52,985 nucleotides of DNA from Deltaproteobacteria bacterium (lineage in GTDB: Bacteria > Myxococcota_A > UBA9160 > UBA6930), in the NCBI GenBank assembly GCA_029261795.1, contig JAJDAP010000099.1:1-52985 (forward strand), read 5' to 3'. The translations under genes and the position numbers were made by a program. The notes under the pieces are model-generated. The model had not been told where the DNA came from, searched no databases, and worked only from the letters and a program-made list of their open reading frames with translations. Numbering within the stretch: position 1 is the stretch's first letter; each line of letters opens with the position of its first letter. Below are positions 31,640 to 39,411 of this stretch, one piece after another.

Positions 31640-32290
31640 GTGTCGTCCTCCCCCGCTGATACCCCCGCACCGCCGCGGCTGGCCATTTCCCAGCTCGGGC
31701 GGATTCGTCGCATCGTGGATGCCGCGGTGGCCCTGGCCGAAAAGGGCGGCTTCGAAGGCGTGCGGCTCCGGGACGTGGCCGAGGCCTCGGGCGTCTCGCT
31801 CGGCACGCTCTACAAGTACTTCCGCAGCAAGGAAGACATCCTGCTGTTCGCCGTGAATGAAGAAGGGGAGCGGCTGGAGGCGGTCATCGCGGGTCGGCCT
31901 CCCAAGGGTGTGGAAGCGAGCGAGCGGCTTGCCGAACTCTTTGGCCGCGCGACCCGAGGCCTGACGCGCCGGCCGAACTTCGCTCGCGCAGCACTCCGTT
32001 CGATCGCGTCCGGCGACGCCACGATGGCGGCGCAACAGGCGAGTTTCCATCTACGCACCTCGCGGATGGTCGTGGCGACCCTGCGCGGCGAGGCGCCCGA
32101 CGCCTCGAAGCCGCTTTCCGAGCCCGTCGGCAGTGCCAGCGAGCAGCAGATCGCGCTCGTACTCGAGCACGTCTGGTTCGCTTCCCTATTAGGATGGGCG
32201 AGTGGGCTCCATCCGGCCGGCCAGGTGAGCGAACGGATGGCGTCTACGGCGGTCCTGCTGCTGGCCGCCTCGGAGCATCGCAGCGCCTAG
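31640..32290 (+). CDS. TetR-family regulator, KstR-like
   Basis: A 216-residue TetR protein: N-terminal helix-turn-helix (RIRRIVDAAVALAEKGG, LRDVAEASGVSLGTLYKYFRSKEDIL in pieces), then an all-helical ligand domain with HVWFASLLGWASG. The HTH and the DVW-like C-terminal segment resemble KstR, the cholesterol-degradation repressor, whose inducer is a steroid-CoA. GTG 31640 is chosen as it follows the palindrome; the ORF extends upstream but not plausibly. It faces the same direction as the operon beginning at 32358. KstR identity is by motif and neighbourhood. Confidence 0.85.
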   Translation: MSSSPADTPAPPRLAISQLGRIRRIVDAAVALAEKGGFEGVRLRDVAEASGVSLGTLYKYFRSKEDILLFAVNEEGERLEAVIAGRPPKGVEASERLAELFGRATRGLTRRPNFARAALRSIASGDATMAAQQASFHLRTSRMVVATLRGEAPDASKPLSEPVGSASEQQIALVLEHVWFASLLGWASGLHPAGQVSERMASTAVLLLAASEHRSA

Positions 32291-32325
32291 ACAGCCGAGG
32301 CTCCCACGGCAATAATCCTCCACCG

Positions 32326-32345
32326 AACTAGAACACGTTTCAATT
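32326..32345. promoter_or_regulatory. KstR-type operator upstream of the first steroid operon
   Basis: aactagaacacgtttcaatt matches the palindrome at 31614 at 16 of 20 positions, and its core TAGAACACGTTTCA fits TNNAACNNGTTNNA. It lies 13-32 bases before the ATG of the acyl-CoA dehydrogenase gene, as expected for a repressor site. Confidence 0.75.
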
Positions 32346-32357
32346 TTTCGGACCCCC

Positions 32358-33542
32358 ATGCACATCGAATTCAGCCCCGAGCAGAAGGCGCTGCGCGCCG
32401 ACCTTCGCGAGTACTACCGCAAGCTCTTTTCCGAGGGCGATCTGCGAAAGCGGCTCGATGACGAGTGGGACATGCTCGGCGGCCCCGCCTTCCGCGAAGC
32501 CATGGGCCGCATGGGCAAGGACGGCTGGCTGGTGATTGGCTGGCCCGAGGAGTACGGCGGCCAGGGCCGCAGCCACCTCGAGCAGTTCATCTTCTGGGAC
32601 GAGACCTGGCGCGCGCGTGCACCGTTGCCGCTCATCACGGTCAACACCGTCGGCCCGATGATCATGCAGTGGGGCAGCGACGAGCAGAAGGCCGAGTTGC
32701 TGCCGAAGATTCGCGACGGTGAGTTGATCGTCTCGATCGGCTACACCGAACCGTCCTCGGGAACCGATCTCGCATCGCTTTCCACCAGCGCCGTGCGCGA
32801 CGGCGACGAGTGGGTGATCAACGGGCAGAAGGTCTATACGACCCACGGCCACGAGGCCGACTACGTGTGGCTGGCCTGTCGTACGGACCCCGACGTGCCC
32901 AAGCACAAGGGCATCTCGATCATCCTCGTGCCGACGAGCGACCCCGGCTACAGCTATACGCCGATCGAGACCATCGGCGGCGAGATCACCTACGCCACGT
33001 TCTATGAGAACATTCGCGTACCCGTCACGAACACGATCGGGCCCGAGAACGCGGGCTGGGGGCTCATCACCGGCCAGCTGAACCTAGAGCGCATCACGCT
33101 CGCGATGCCGGCTTCGCTCGAGAAGTTGCTCGAAGAAGTCTGGGATTGGTCGACGACGGCCGAGAAGCCCGGTGGTGGCAAGGTCGCCGACGAGCCCTGG
33201 GTGCAACAAGCCCTGGCGCGCGTCTATGCGCGGCTCGACGCACTGAAGTTGATGAACTGGCATAGCGCCTGGTTGATCGATCAGGGCGCGCCGGGAATGG
33301 CGGAGTCTTCCGCGGTCAAGGTGTTCGGCACCGAGACCGTCATCGCGTGCTACCGCGATCTGCTGGAAATCACGCAACAGGCCGGGCTCGTCAGGCGAGG
33401 CCAGAGCGACGCGTTGTTCGATGGCCTGCTCGAGAGTGCCTACCGGCTCGCGATGGTAAACACCTTCGGCGGCGGCGTGAACGAGGTGATGCGCGACATC
33501 ATCGCCGGCGCCGGCCTGCAGCTCCCGCGCGCGCGACGTTAG
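32358..33542 (+). CDS. Acyl-CoA dehydrogenase, FadE29/ChsE2-like
   Basis: A 394-residue flavin acyl-CoA dehydrogenase: IGYTEPSSGTDLAS for flavin and substrate binding, Glu244 in LNLER at the position of the catalytic base, and a C-terminal NTFGGGVNEVMRDIIAGAGL matching FadE29's end nearly word for word. FadE29 forms a heterotetramer with FadE28 that dehydrogenates the steroid C22 propionyl-CoA side chain. The partner gene is at 34546. It is first in the operon, with a KstR-type box 13 bases upstream and no clear Shine-Dalgarno. Confidence 0.92.
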   Translation: MHIEFSPEQKALRADLREYYRKLFSEGDLRKRLDDEWDMLGGPAFREAMGRMGKDGWLVIGWPEEYGGQGRSHLEQFIFWDETWRARAPLPLITVNTVGPMIMQWGSDEQKAELLPKIRDGELIVSIGYTEPSSGTDLASLSTSAVRDGDEWVINGQKVYTTHGHEADYVWLACRTDPDVPKHKGISIILVPTSDPGYSYTPIETIGGEITYATFYENIRVPVTNTIGPENAGWGLITGQLNLERITLAMPASLEKLLEEVWDWSTTAEKPGGGKVADEPWVQQALARVYARLDALKLMNWHSAWLIDQGAPGMAESSAVKVFGTETVIACYRDLLEITQQAGLVRRGQSDALFDGLLESAYRLAMVNTFGGGVNEVMRDIIAGAGLQLPRARR

Positions 33543-33560
33543 TTCTTCGGAGAGAGTGCC

Positions 33561-34541
33561 ATGTTGACAGCCGACCAGAAGAAAGAGCTCGAAGCCACGA
33601 TCCAGCAGTTCGTGGGAAAGCCGATCGGACCGGCCGCCACGAGCCGCGACGCCGTGAACGAGGCGATGATCCTCCAGTGGTGTGACGCCATGGGCGACAC
33701 CAACCCCGTCTACCAGGACCGGGCCGTCGCCGAGAAGAGCGTGCATGGTGGCATCGTCGCGCCGCCGATGATGCTCGACGCCTGGACGATGCAGGGCTGG
33801 GATATGCACAAGGGCTACGACGAGCCCACCAACGAAGAACAGCGCCTCCACAAGATCCTGACGGACGCCGGCTATACCGGCGTTCTCGGCACCAACACCG
33901 AGCAGGAGTTCGATCGTTATTTACGGATCGGCGACGAAGTCACGGCCGAAACGATCATCGAAGGCATCTCCGAGGAGAAGGCGACCGGCGCCGGCATCGG
34001 ATACTTCATCACCACGAAGACCACGTTCAGCGACGCCGCCGGTGCCCAGGTCGGCTGGATGAACTTCCGCGTTCTCAAGTTCATTCCCAAGGAAGCGCCG
34101 CAGGCCGCCTCGGATTCCGGCGGAGGTGCCGCCGAGGCCTACGTTCCCGCGCGGATCAAGCCGCCGATGGGCCACGACAACGCCTGGTGGTGGAACGAAG
34201 TGGCGGCCGGGCGCATTACCGTCCAGCGCTGCAAGGGTTGCCAGCAACTCCGCCATCCCCCGCGGCCGATGTGCCCGGGTTGTCGCTCGATGGAATGGGA
34301 TTCGATCGAGATCTCAGGCCGCGGAACGCTGCACACGTTCACCGTGATCCACTACCCGCAGTTCCCGGGCTACGAGTTCCCGATCTGCGCGGCGCTCGTC
34401 GACCTCGAAGAAGGCGTCCGCATGGTGTCGGACGTGATGGATTGCAAGCCAGAAGATCTGAAGATCGGCATGAAGCTCAAGGCCTACATCCATGAGGACG
34501 ACGACGGCTTCAAGCTCCCGCTCTTTCGGCCCTCGGAGTAG
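33561..34541 (+). CDS. MaoC-DUF35 fusion hydratase, ChsH2-like
   Basis: A 326-residue protein of two domains, as in ChsH2 (Rv3542c): an N-terminal hotdog/MaoC (1 to about 178) and a C-terminal DUF35 OB-fold with zinc ribbon Cys224, Cys227, Cys238, Cys241. The hydratase motif reads MGDTNPVYQDRA: D46 and N48-P49 are kept but Tyr51 replaces His, so catalysis should come from the partner. ChsH1-ChsH2 hydrates the unsaturated steroid-CoA, and the DUF35 domain docks the aldolase. GGAGA is near the ATG. Confidence 0.93.
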   Translation: MLTADQKKELEATIQQFVGKPIGPAATSRDAVNEAMILQWCDAMGDTNPVYQDRAVAEKSVHGGIVAPPMMLDAWTMQGWDMHKGYDEPTNEEQRLHKILTDAGYTGVLGTNTEQEFDRYLRIGDEVTAETIIEGISEEKATGAGIGYFITTKTTFSDAAGAQVGWMNFRVLKFIPKEAPQAASDSGGGAAEAYVPARIKPPMGHDNAWWWNEVAAGRITVQRCKGCQQLRHPPRPMCPGCRSMEWDSIEISGRGTLHTFTVIHYPQFPGYEFPICAALVDLEEGVRMVSDVMDCKPEDLKIGMKLKAYIHEDDDGFKLPLFRPSE

Positions 34542-34545
34542 ACGT

Positions 34546-35694
34546 ATGGATTTCACATTCAGCGAAGAGCAGGAAACGATCCGCGAACTGGCGCGCGAAA
34601 TCCTGGAGGCCGAAGCGCCGATCGAGCGCGTCAAGGCGGCCGAGCGAACCGAGCATTGGCTGGACGACGCGCTCTGGGCGCACTGCGCCGAAGCGAACCT
34701 GCTCGGCATCGCGATCCCCAAGGCCCACGGCGGTATGGGCATGGGCTTTGGCGAACTCTGTGTGCTGCTCGAAGAAGTGGGACGCAGCTGCGCCCCCGGT
34801 CCCTGGTTCGCGACGCTGCTGACGGCGGCGTTGCCGATCGCAGAGTTCGGCAGCGAGGCGCAAAAAGCGGCTTGGCTGCCTGGCATCGCGGCCGGCAACG
34901 CGATCCTGACGGCGGCGCTGGATGATGCGAATTCTGCCGACCCGCTACGGCCTGCCACCCGCGCCGAAGCGAATGGCGACGGCTTCGTCTTGAACGGTTC
35001 GAAGTATGCGGTCCCCTTCGTCGGGCGCGCCGCCGCGATCCTCGTTCCCGCTGTGACAGCAGACGGTATCGCCGTCTTCCTGGTACCGACGGACGCCCCC
35101 GGTCTTCAGGCGGAAGGGCGCGTCACCACGACGGGCGAGCCGCTCTACGAGTTGTCGCTCGATGGCGTAGCGGTAGAGGCAGCCGCCAAGCTCCCGGCAG
35201 ACGGCACGGCCATCCTCTCCTGGTTGCGGCCGCGCCTCCAGGCGGGCGTCGCCGTCCAACACGTCGGTGTGTCCGACCGCGCCATCAAGATCACGGCGGA
35301 ATACACCACCGAGCGCAAGCAGTTCGGGGTTCCCGTCGGTTCGTTCCAGGCCGTGCAGCACCGCCAGGCCGACAGCTTCGTCGACCTCCACGCCATGCGT
35401 TGGACCGCATGGCACGCGGCCTGGCGCCTCGCCGCCGGTCTCGACGCCGAGCGCGAAGCCTGGGTTGCGAAGTGGTGGACGGCGGACGGCGGTGCGCGTA
35501 TCGCCAATGCCTGCGTGCATCTGCACGGCGGGCTCGGCGCCGATGTCGACTACCCGATCCATCGCCACTTCTACTGGTCGAAGGCGCTCGAACTCACCGC
35601 CGGCAGTGCCGGCGCGACGCTGGCCGCGCTCGGTCGGAACATGGCCGAGCTCGGTCGTACAGAGGAGGTCGGTATGGCCGGGATCGTCGCATGA
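34546..35694 (+). CDS. Acyl-CoA dehydrogenase, FadE28/ChsE1-like
   Basis: A 382-residue acyl-CoA dehydrogenase subunit, degenerate at several catalytic regions as expected for the non-catalytic ChsE1 half. It begins MDFTFSEEQETIRELAR and has RKQFGVPVGSFQAVQHRQAD, then HLHGGLGADVDYPIHRHFYWSK near the end. It is set between the two MaoC genes as in the igr cluster. The start is ATG 34546, 4 bases after the preceding stop, not the in-frame ATG at 34492. It would pair with the ChsE2-like protein. Confidence 0.88.
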   Translation: MDFTFSEEQETIRELAREILEAEAPIERVKAAERTEHWLDDALWAHCAEANLLGIAIPKAHGGMGMGFGELCVLLEEVGRSCAPGPWFATLLTAALPIAEFGSEAQKAAWLPGIAAGNAILTAALDDANSADPLRPATRAEANGDGFVLNGSKYAVPFVGRAAAILVPAVTADGIAVFLVPTDAPGLQAEGRVTTTGEPLYELSLDGVAVEAAAKLPADGTAILSWLRPRLQAGVAVQHVGVSDRAIKITAEYTTERKQFGVPVGSFQAVQHRQADSFVDLHAMRWTAWHAAWRLAAGLDAEREAWVAKWWTADGGARIANACVHLHGGLGADVDYPIHRHFYWSKALELTAGSAGATLAALGRNMAELGRTEEVGMAGIVA

Positions 35695-36098
35695 CCACCC
35701 GAACCCACGCTTCCGTCGAAGTTGGCGAAGAGCTGCCGCCGCTCGATATCGAGACGACGGCCACCATCGTTGCTGGCGGTGCCCTGGCATCCCGCGACTA
35801 CACACCCGTGCACCACGATCGTGCGGCAGCCCAGGCGCAGGGTCTGCCCGACATCTTCATGAACATCCTCACGACCAAGGGTTTCGTCGGACGCTATGTC
35901 ACCGATTGGAGCGGGCCCGACGCGGTGGTGAAGGGAGTGAAGATCAAGCTCGGTGGGCCGAACCTGCCCGGACACACGCTCAAGATCCGCGGAACAGTCT
36001 CTGCCAAGACCGACGCCGAGGTGGAGATCGACGTCGCCGGCACCAACCCCTACGGAGCACACGTGAACGCGACCGTTCGCGTCGTGCTGCCGCAGTAG
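35691..36098 (+). CDS. MaoC-like hydratase, ChsH1-like
   Basis: A 135-residue hotdog protein. ASRDYTPVHHDRA gives Asp36 and His41, and the sequence continues GLPDIFMNILTTKGFVGRYVTDWSG, which closely follows mycobacterial ChsH1 (Rv3541c). It carries the His that ChsH2 lacks and should be the catalytic subunit adding water to the steroid enoyl-CoA. The ATG at 35691 overlaps the preceding stop (ATGA), so it is translationally coupled. Confidence 0.93.
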   Translation: MTTRTHASVEVGEELPPLDIETTATIVAGGALASRDYTPVHHDRAAAQAQGLPDIFMNILTTKGFVGRYVTDWSGPDAVVKGVKIKLGGPNLPGHTLKIRGTVSAKTDAEVEIDVAGTNPYGAHVNATVRVVLPQ

Positions 36099-36109
36099 CG
36101 AGGCGAAGC

Positions 36110-37279
36110 ATGCCCACCACGTTGAAGGACGAAGCCGCCATCGCGGGCATCGGCCAGACGAAATACTCGAAGAACTCGGGGGCCTCCGAGCTTGCGCTCG
36201 CCTGTGAGGCGGTTTCGAATGCCATCGACGATGCCGGAATCGAAGCGAACGAAGTGGATGGTCTGGTCACCTTCCTGATGGATTCGAGTGACGAGGTCGA
36301 GGTTGCCCGCACCGTAGGCCTCGGCGATCTCAACCTGCTGTCGCGTGTTGCCTACGGAGGCGGCGCGGCCGTGCCGCTGGTCCACCAGGCGGCGATGGCT
36401 GTTGCGACGGGCGTCTGCAAGAACGTCGTGGTCTACCGCGCCTTGAACGGACGCTCGGGCCAGCGCATGGGCCAGGGTGTTTCCGGCGACATCATCACCG
36501 CGGACCTGATCCACTGGTCCTGGTACATGCCCTTCGGAATGCTGACGCCGGCGTCCTGGATCGCGTTCGCGGCCACGCGCTACATGCACCAGTACGGCAC
36601 CAGCGAGGATTCGTTCGCGCACGTGGCGGTCTCGACGCGCAAGCACGCGGTCAACAATCCGAACGCGGCGTTCTTCGAGCAACCGCTCTCCTTCGAGGAC
36701 TACTACGCGTCGAAACCGATCTGCACGCCGTTGCGTTTGTACGATTGCTGCCAGGAAACCGATGGCGGCTGCGCCCTGTTGATCACCACGCCCGAACGCG
36801 CGCGAGATCTGAAGCAGAAGCCGGCGCTGATCCGCGGCGTCTCCCAGGCCTCCTTCGATGGCCAGGAGCAGATGACGAGCTTCTACCGTGACGAGTTGTC
36901 CGGCCTCCCGGAGATGGAACGGGCCGCCGCCATCGTCTACGAGCAGAGCGGGCTCGGCCCCGAGGACATCGACGCTTCGATCCTCTACGACGCCTTCACG
37001 CCGGAAGTGGTGATGCAGGTCGAATCCTTCGGCTTCTGCAAGAAGGGCGAGGGCGGGGATTTCGTCAAGGACGGGAACCTGGAGATCGGGGGCCGGCTGC
37101 CCAACAACACCCACGGTGGCCTGCTCAGCGAGTCCTACATCCACGGCGTGAACAACATCGCCGAGGGAGCGCGCCTGATTCGCGGCGATTCTTTCAACCA
37201 ACCCCAGAAATGCGACCACGTCCTGGTCTCGAGTGGCGTCGGTGTGCCTACCGGCGCGCTGATCCTCGGCCAGGCATAG
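36110..37279 (+). CDS. Steroid-CoA retro-aldolase, Ltp2-like (thiolase fold)
   Basis: A 389-residue SCP-x-thiolase-fold protein: AAIAGIGQTKYSKNSGASEL, AYGGGAAVPLVHQAAMAVATG, CCQETDGG and YIHGVNNIAEGARLIRG align with Ltp2 along its length. The thiolase nucleophile Cys is absent (AYGGGAA). Tyr293 (ILYDAFTP) and Tyr343 (SYIHGVN) sit one residue off the two tyrosines shown to be catalytic in Thermomonospora curvata Ltp2. It would cleave the 17-hydroxy steroid-CoA to propionyl-CoA and a 17-ketosteroid, in complex with ChsH2. Confidence 0.94.
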   Translation: MPTTLKDEAAIAGIGQTKYSKNSGASELALACEAVSNAIDDAGIEANEVDGLVTFLMDSSDEVEVARTVGLGDLNLLSRVAYGGGAAVPLVHQAAMAVATGVCKNVVVYRALNGRSGQRMGQGVSGDIITADLIHWSWYMPFGMLTPASWIAFAATRYMHQYGTSEDSFAHVAVSTRKHAVNNPNAAFFEQPLSFEDYYASKPICTPLRLYDCCQETDGGCALLITTPERARDLKQKPALIRGVSQASFDGQEQMTSFYRDELSGLPEMERAAAIVYEQSGLGPEDIDASILYDAFTPEVVMQVESFGFCKKGEGGDFVKDGNLEIGGRLPNNTHGGLLSESYIHGVNNIAEGARLIRGDSFNQPQKCDHVLVSSGVGVPTGALILGQA

Positions 37280-37288
37280 GAGAACCAC

Positions 37289-38470
37289 ATGACTGAAGCC
37301 GTCATCGTCGAAGCCGTACGAACCCCCATCGCGCGCGGCAAGATGGGCAAGGGCGACCTGTCCGGATTCCACGCCGCCGAGCTTCTGGGCAAGCTCCAGA
37401 TGGGCCTGATCGAAAAGTCCGGGATCGAGCCCAAGGACGTCGATCAGATCTTCGGCGGCTGCGTGACCCAGGCCGGCGAGCAATCGAATAACATCACGCG
37501 CCACGCCTGGCTGGGCGCCCAGACCGACGACTACCGGACGGCGGGGACCACGCTCGACGTGCAGTGCGGCTCCGGTCAGCAGGCGAACAACCTGGTCAAT
37601 GCCTTGATCAAGGGTGGTTCCATCGATGTCGGAATCGCCTGCGGCATCGAGCTGATGAGCCACGTCGGCCTCGGCATGAACGTGATGAACGGCCCCGGCT
37701 ACTTCGTGCCGCCGAACTTCGGTTGGGATCAGCCCATGAGTCAGTTCACAGCCACCAAGCGCATCGTCGAGAAGCGTGGATTCAGCCGGGAAGATGTCGA
37801 TCGCTTCGCGCTCGGCTCCCAGGAGAAGGCCAAGAAGGCCCAGGAACAGGGCCGCTTCGCTAAAGAGATCCTGGCGCTCGATGCACCCGTGTTAGGCGAC
37901 GACATGCAGCCCACCGGAGAGACGCGCCGGGTGGATCGCGATCAGGGCCCGCGAGATACGACGCTCGAAGGCCTCGCGAAGCTGAACCCGGTCGAGGAAG
38001 GCGGCATCCATACCGCCGGCAACTCGTCCCAGGTTTCCGACGGCGCAGCGGGCCTGCTCTACATGAGCGCCGAGCGCGCCAAGGAGCTGGGGCTGCGGCC
38101 GCGGGCGCGAATCGTGCACGATGTGGTCGTGGGTTCGGATCCTTACATGCTGCTCGAGGGTCCGATCGACGCCACGCGCCGAATGATCGAGCGCAATGGC
38201 ATGGACCTGAAGAACATCGACCTCTTCGAGTGCAACGAAGCTTTCGCCGCGGTGGTCCTGGCCTGGTTGCAGGAATTCCCGGACATCGACCCGGAGAAGG
38301 TCAACGTGAACGGTGGCGCCATCGCACTCGGCCATCCCGTCGGTTGCACGGGCTCGCGGCTGATCGTCACGGCACTTCACGAACTCGAGCGCACGGATCA
38401 GAGCACCGCATTCATCACCATGTGCTGCGGCTCGGCCGTCGGCACCGGCACCCTCATCGAGCGGATCTAG
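37289..38470 (+). CDS. Thiolase (acetyl-CoA C-acyltransferase), FadA5/FadA6-like
   Basis: A 393-residue degradative thiolase with all residues: Cys93 (VQCGSGQQA), His349 (GAIALGHPVGCTG) and the second Cys at 379 or 380 (MCCGSAVGTG). It would cleave 3-ketoacyl-CoAs, e.g. from a longer steroid side chain or from ring breakdown; which cannot be told. AGGAGA is upstream of the ATG. It follows the Ltp2-like gene by 9 bases. Confidence 0.94.
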   Translation: MTEAVIVEAVRTPIARGKMGKGDLSGFHAAELLGKLQMGLIEKSGIEPKDVDQIFGGCVTQAGEQSNNITRHAWLGAQTDDYRTAGTTLDVQCGSGQQANNLVNALIKGGSIDVGIACGIELMSHVGLGMNVMNGPGYFVPPNFGWDQPMSQFTATKRIVEKRGFSREDVDRFALGSQEKAKKAQEQGRFAKEILALDAPVLGDDMQPTGETRRVDRDQGPRDTTLEGLAKLNPVEEGGIHTAGNSSQVSDGAAGLLYMSAERAKELGLRPRARIVHDVVVGSDPYMLLEGPIDATRRMIERNGMDLKNIDLFECNEAFAAVVLAWLQEFPDIDPEKVNVNGGAIALGHPVGCTGSRLIVTALHELERTDQSTAFITMCCGSAVGTGTLIERI

Positions 38471-38479
38471 GAGAACAGC

Positions 38480-39403
38480 ATGGGAATTCTCGACGGCAAG
38501 GTGGCGATCGTCACCGGCGCAGGACAGGGACTGGGACGTGTGGAGGCGCTCGAACTCGCGCGCAACGGCGCGTCCGTGGTCGTGAACGATCTCGGTGTCG
38601 ACGCTGACGGTTCCGGCGGAAGCGAAGAGCCGAGCCGCGAGGTGGTCCACGAGATCGAGGCCGAGGGCGGCAAGGCCGTCGCCGCATTCGGTGATGTCTC
38701 GAACTGGCACGACGCCGGCCGGCTCGTCCGCACCGCCGTCGAGACCTTCGGCGATCTCAACATCCTGATGAACAATGCCGGCATCCAGCGCGACGGCATG
38801 ATCGTGAAGATGACCGAGGACCAGTTCGACTCGGTGATCCAGGTCCACGTGAAGGGTCACTTCGCGATGATCAAGCACACGATGGATTTCTGGCGCAACA
38901 AGTCGAAGGCCGAGGGCGGCAAGCCGCTCTATGGCCGCATCATCAGTACCGCGTCGGATTCGTTCATGATGGGCAACCTCGGCCAGCCGAACTACGCCGC
39001 CGCAAAGGCCGCGATCGCGCACCTGACGCTATCGGCGGCGCGCGAATGCCAACGCTTCGGCGCAACCGCGAACGTGATCCTGCCGCGCGCCCGAACCCGC
39101 ATGACGATGTCCGGGCCGTGGGCCGGAATCTTTGCCGAGCCGACGGACGGCAGCTTCGACGCCTTCTCGCCCGATCACATCGGCCCGCTCGTGGCGTGGA
39201 TCGCCTCGCCGCACAGTGAGAACGTGTCCGGCCAGCTGATCCAGCTCTGGGGAAAACACATCCGCGTCTACGCGCCGCCGGTGGCCTCGCTCGATCACGA
39301 GAACGACGAGCCCTTCACGGTCGACAACATCCAGAGCGTGCTCGGGCCGTTCTTCGAGGACAAGAAGCCCATCGAGGATGGTTTCGCTCTGCCGATGAGC
39401 TGA
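38480..39403 (+). CDS. SDR dehydrogenase, Hsd4A/17-beta-HSD4-like
   Basis: A 307-residue SDR, longer than usual because of a C-terminal tail, similar to the dehydrogenase half of MFE-2 and to mycobacterial Hsd4A. TGAGQGLG (12-19), VVVNDLGVDADGSG (NAD-binding), NNAG, the S-A-S-D region with PNYAAAKAAI, and HVKGHFAMIKH. It would oxidise a 3-hydroxyacyl-CoA of the sterol side chain. AGGAGAA is upstream of the ATG. The intergenic gap is 9 bases. Confidence 0.92.
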   Translation: MGILDGKVAIVTGAGQGLGRVEALELARNGASVVVNDLGVDADGSGGSEEPSREVVHEIEAEGGKAVAAFGDVSNWHDAGRLVRTAVETFGDLNILMNNAGIQRDGMIVKMTEDQFDSVIQVHVKGHFAMIKHTMDFWRNKSKAEGGKPLYGRIISTASDSFMMGNLGQPNYAAAKAAIAHLTLSAARECQRFGATANVILPRARTRMTMSGPWAGIFAEPTDGSFDAFSPDHIGPLVAWIASPHSENVSGQLIQLWGKHIRVYAPPVASLDHENDEPFTVDNIQSVLGPFFEDKKPIEDGFALPMS

Positions 39404-39411
39404 CGCTGGCC

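Noticed and set aside
1692..33542. Recurrent CGTTAG(GC) at gene ends as integron core sites
   Set aside because: It mostly arises from an Arg codon CGT followed by a TAG stop (for example 1695, 6573, 14479, 26057, 33540) and shows no attC context; only the 30.8-31.5 kb sites have more of the pattern.
35267..37279. 670-codon plus-strand frame joining the ChsE1-like end to the Ltp2-like protein
   Set aside because: The first 280 codons are an out-of-frame read of the ACAD and ChsH1-like genes; Ltp2 starts at 36110.
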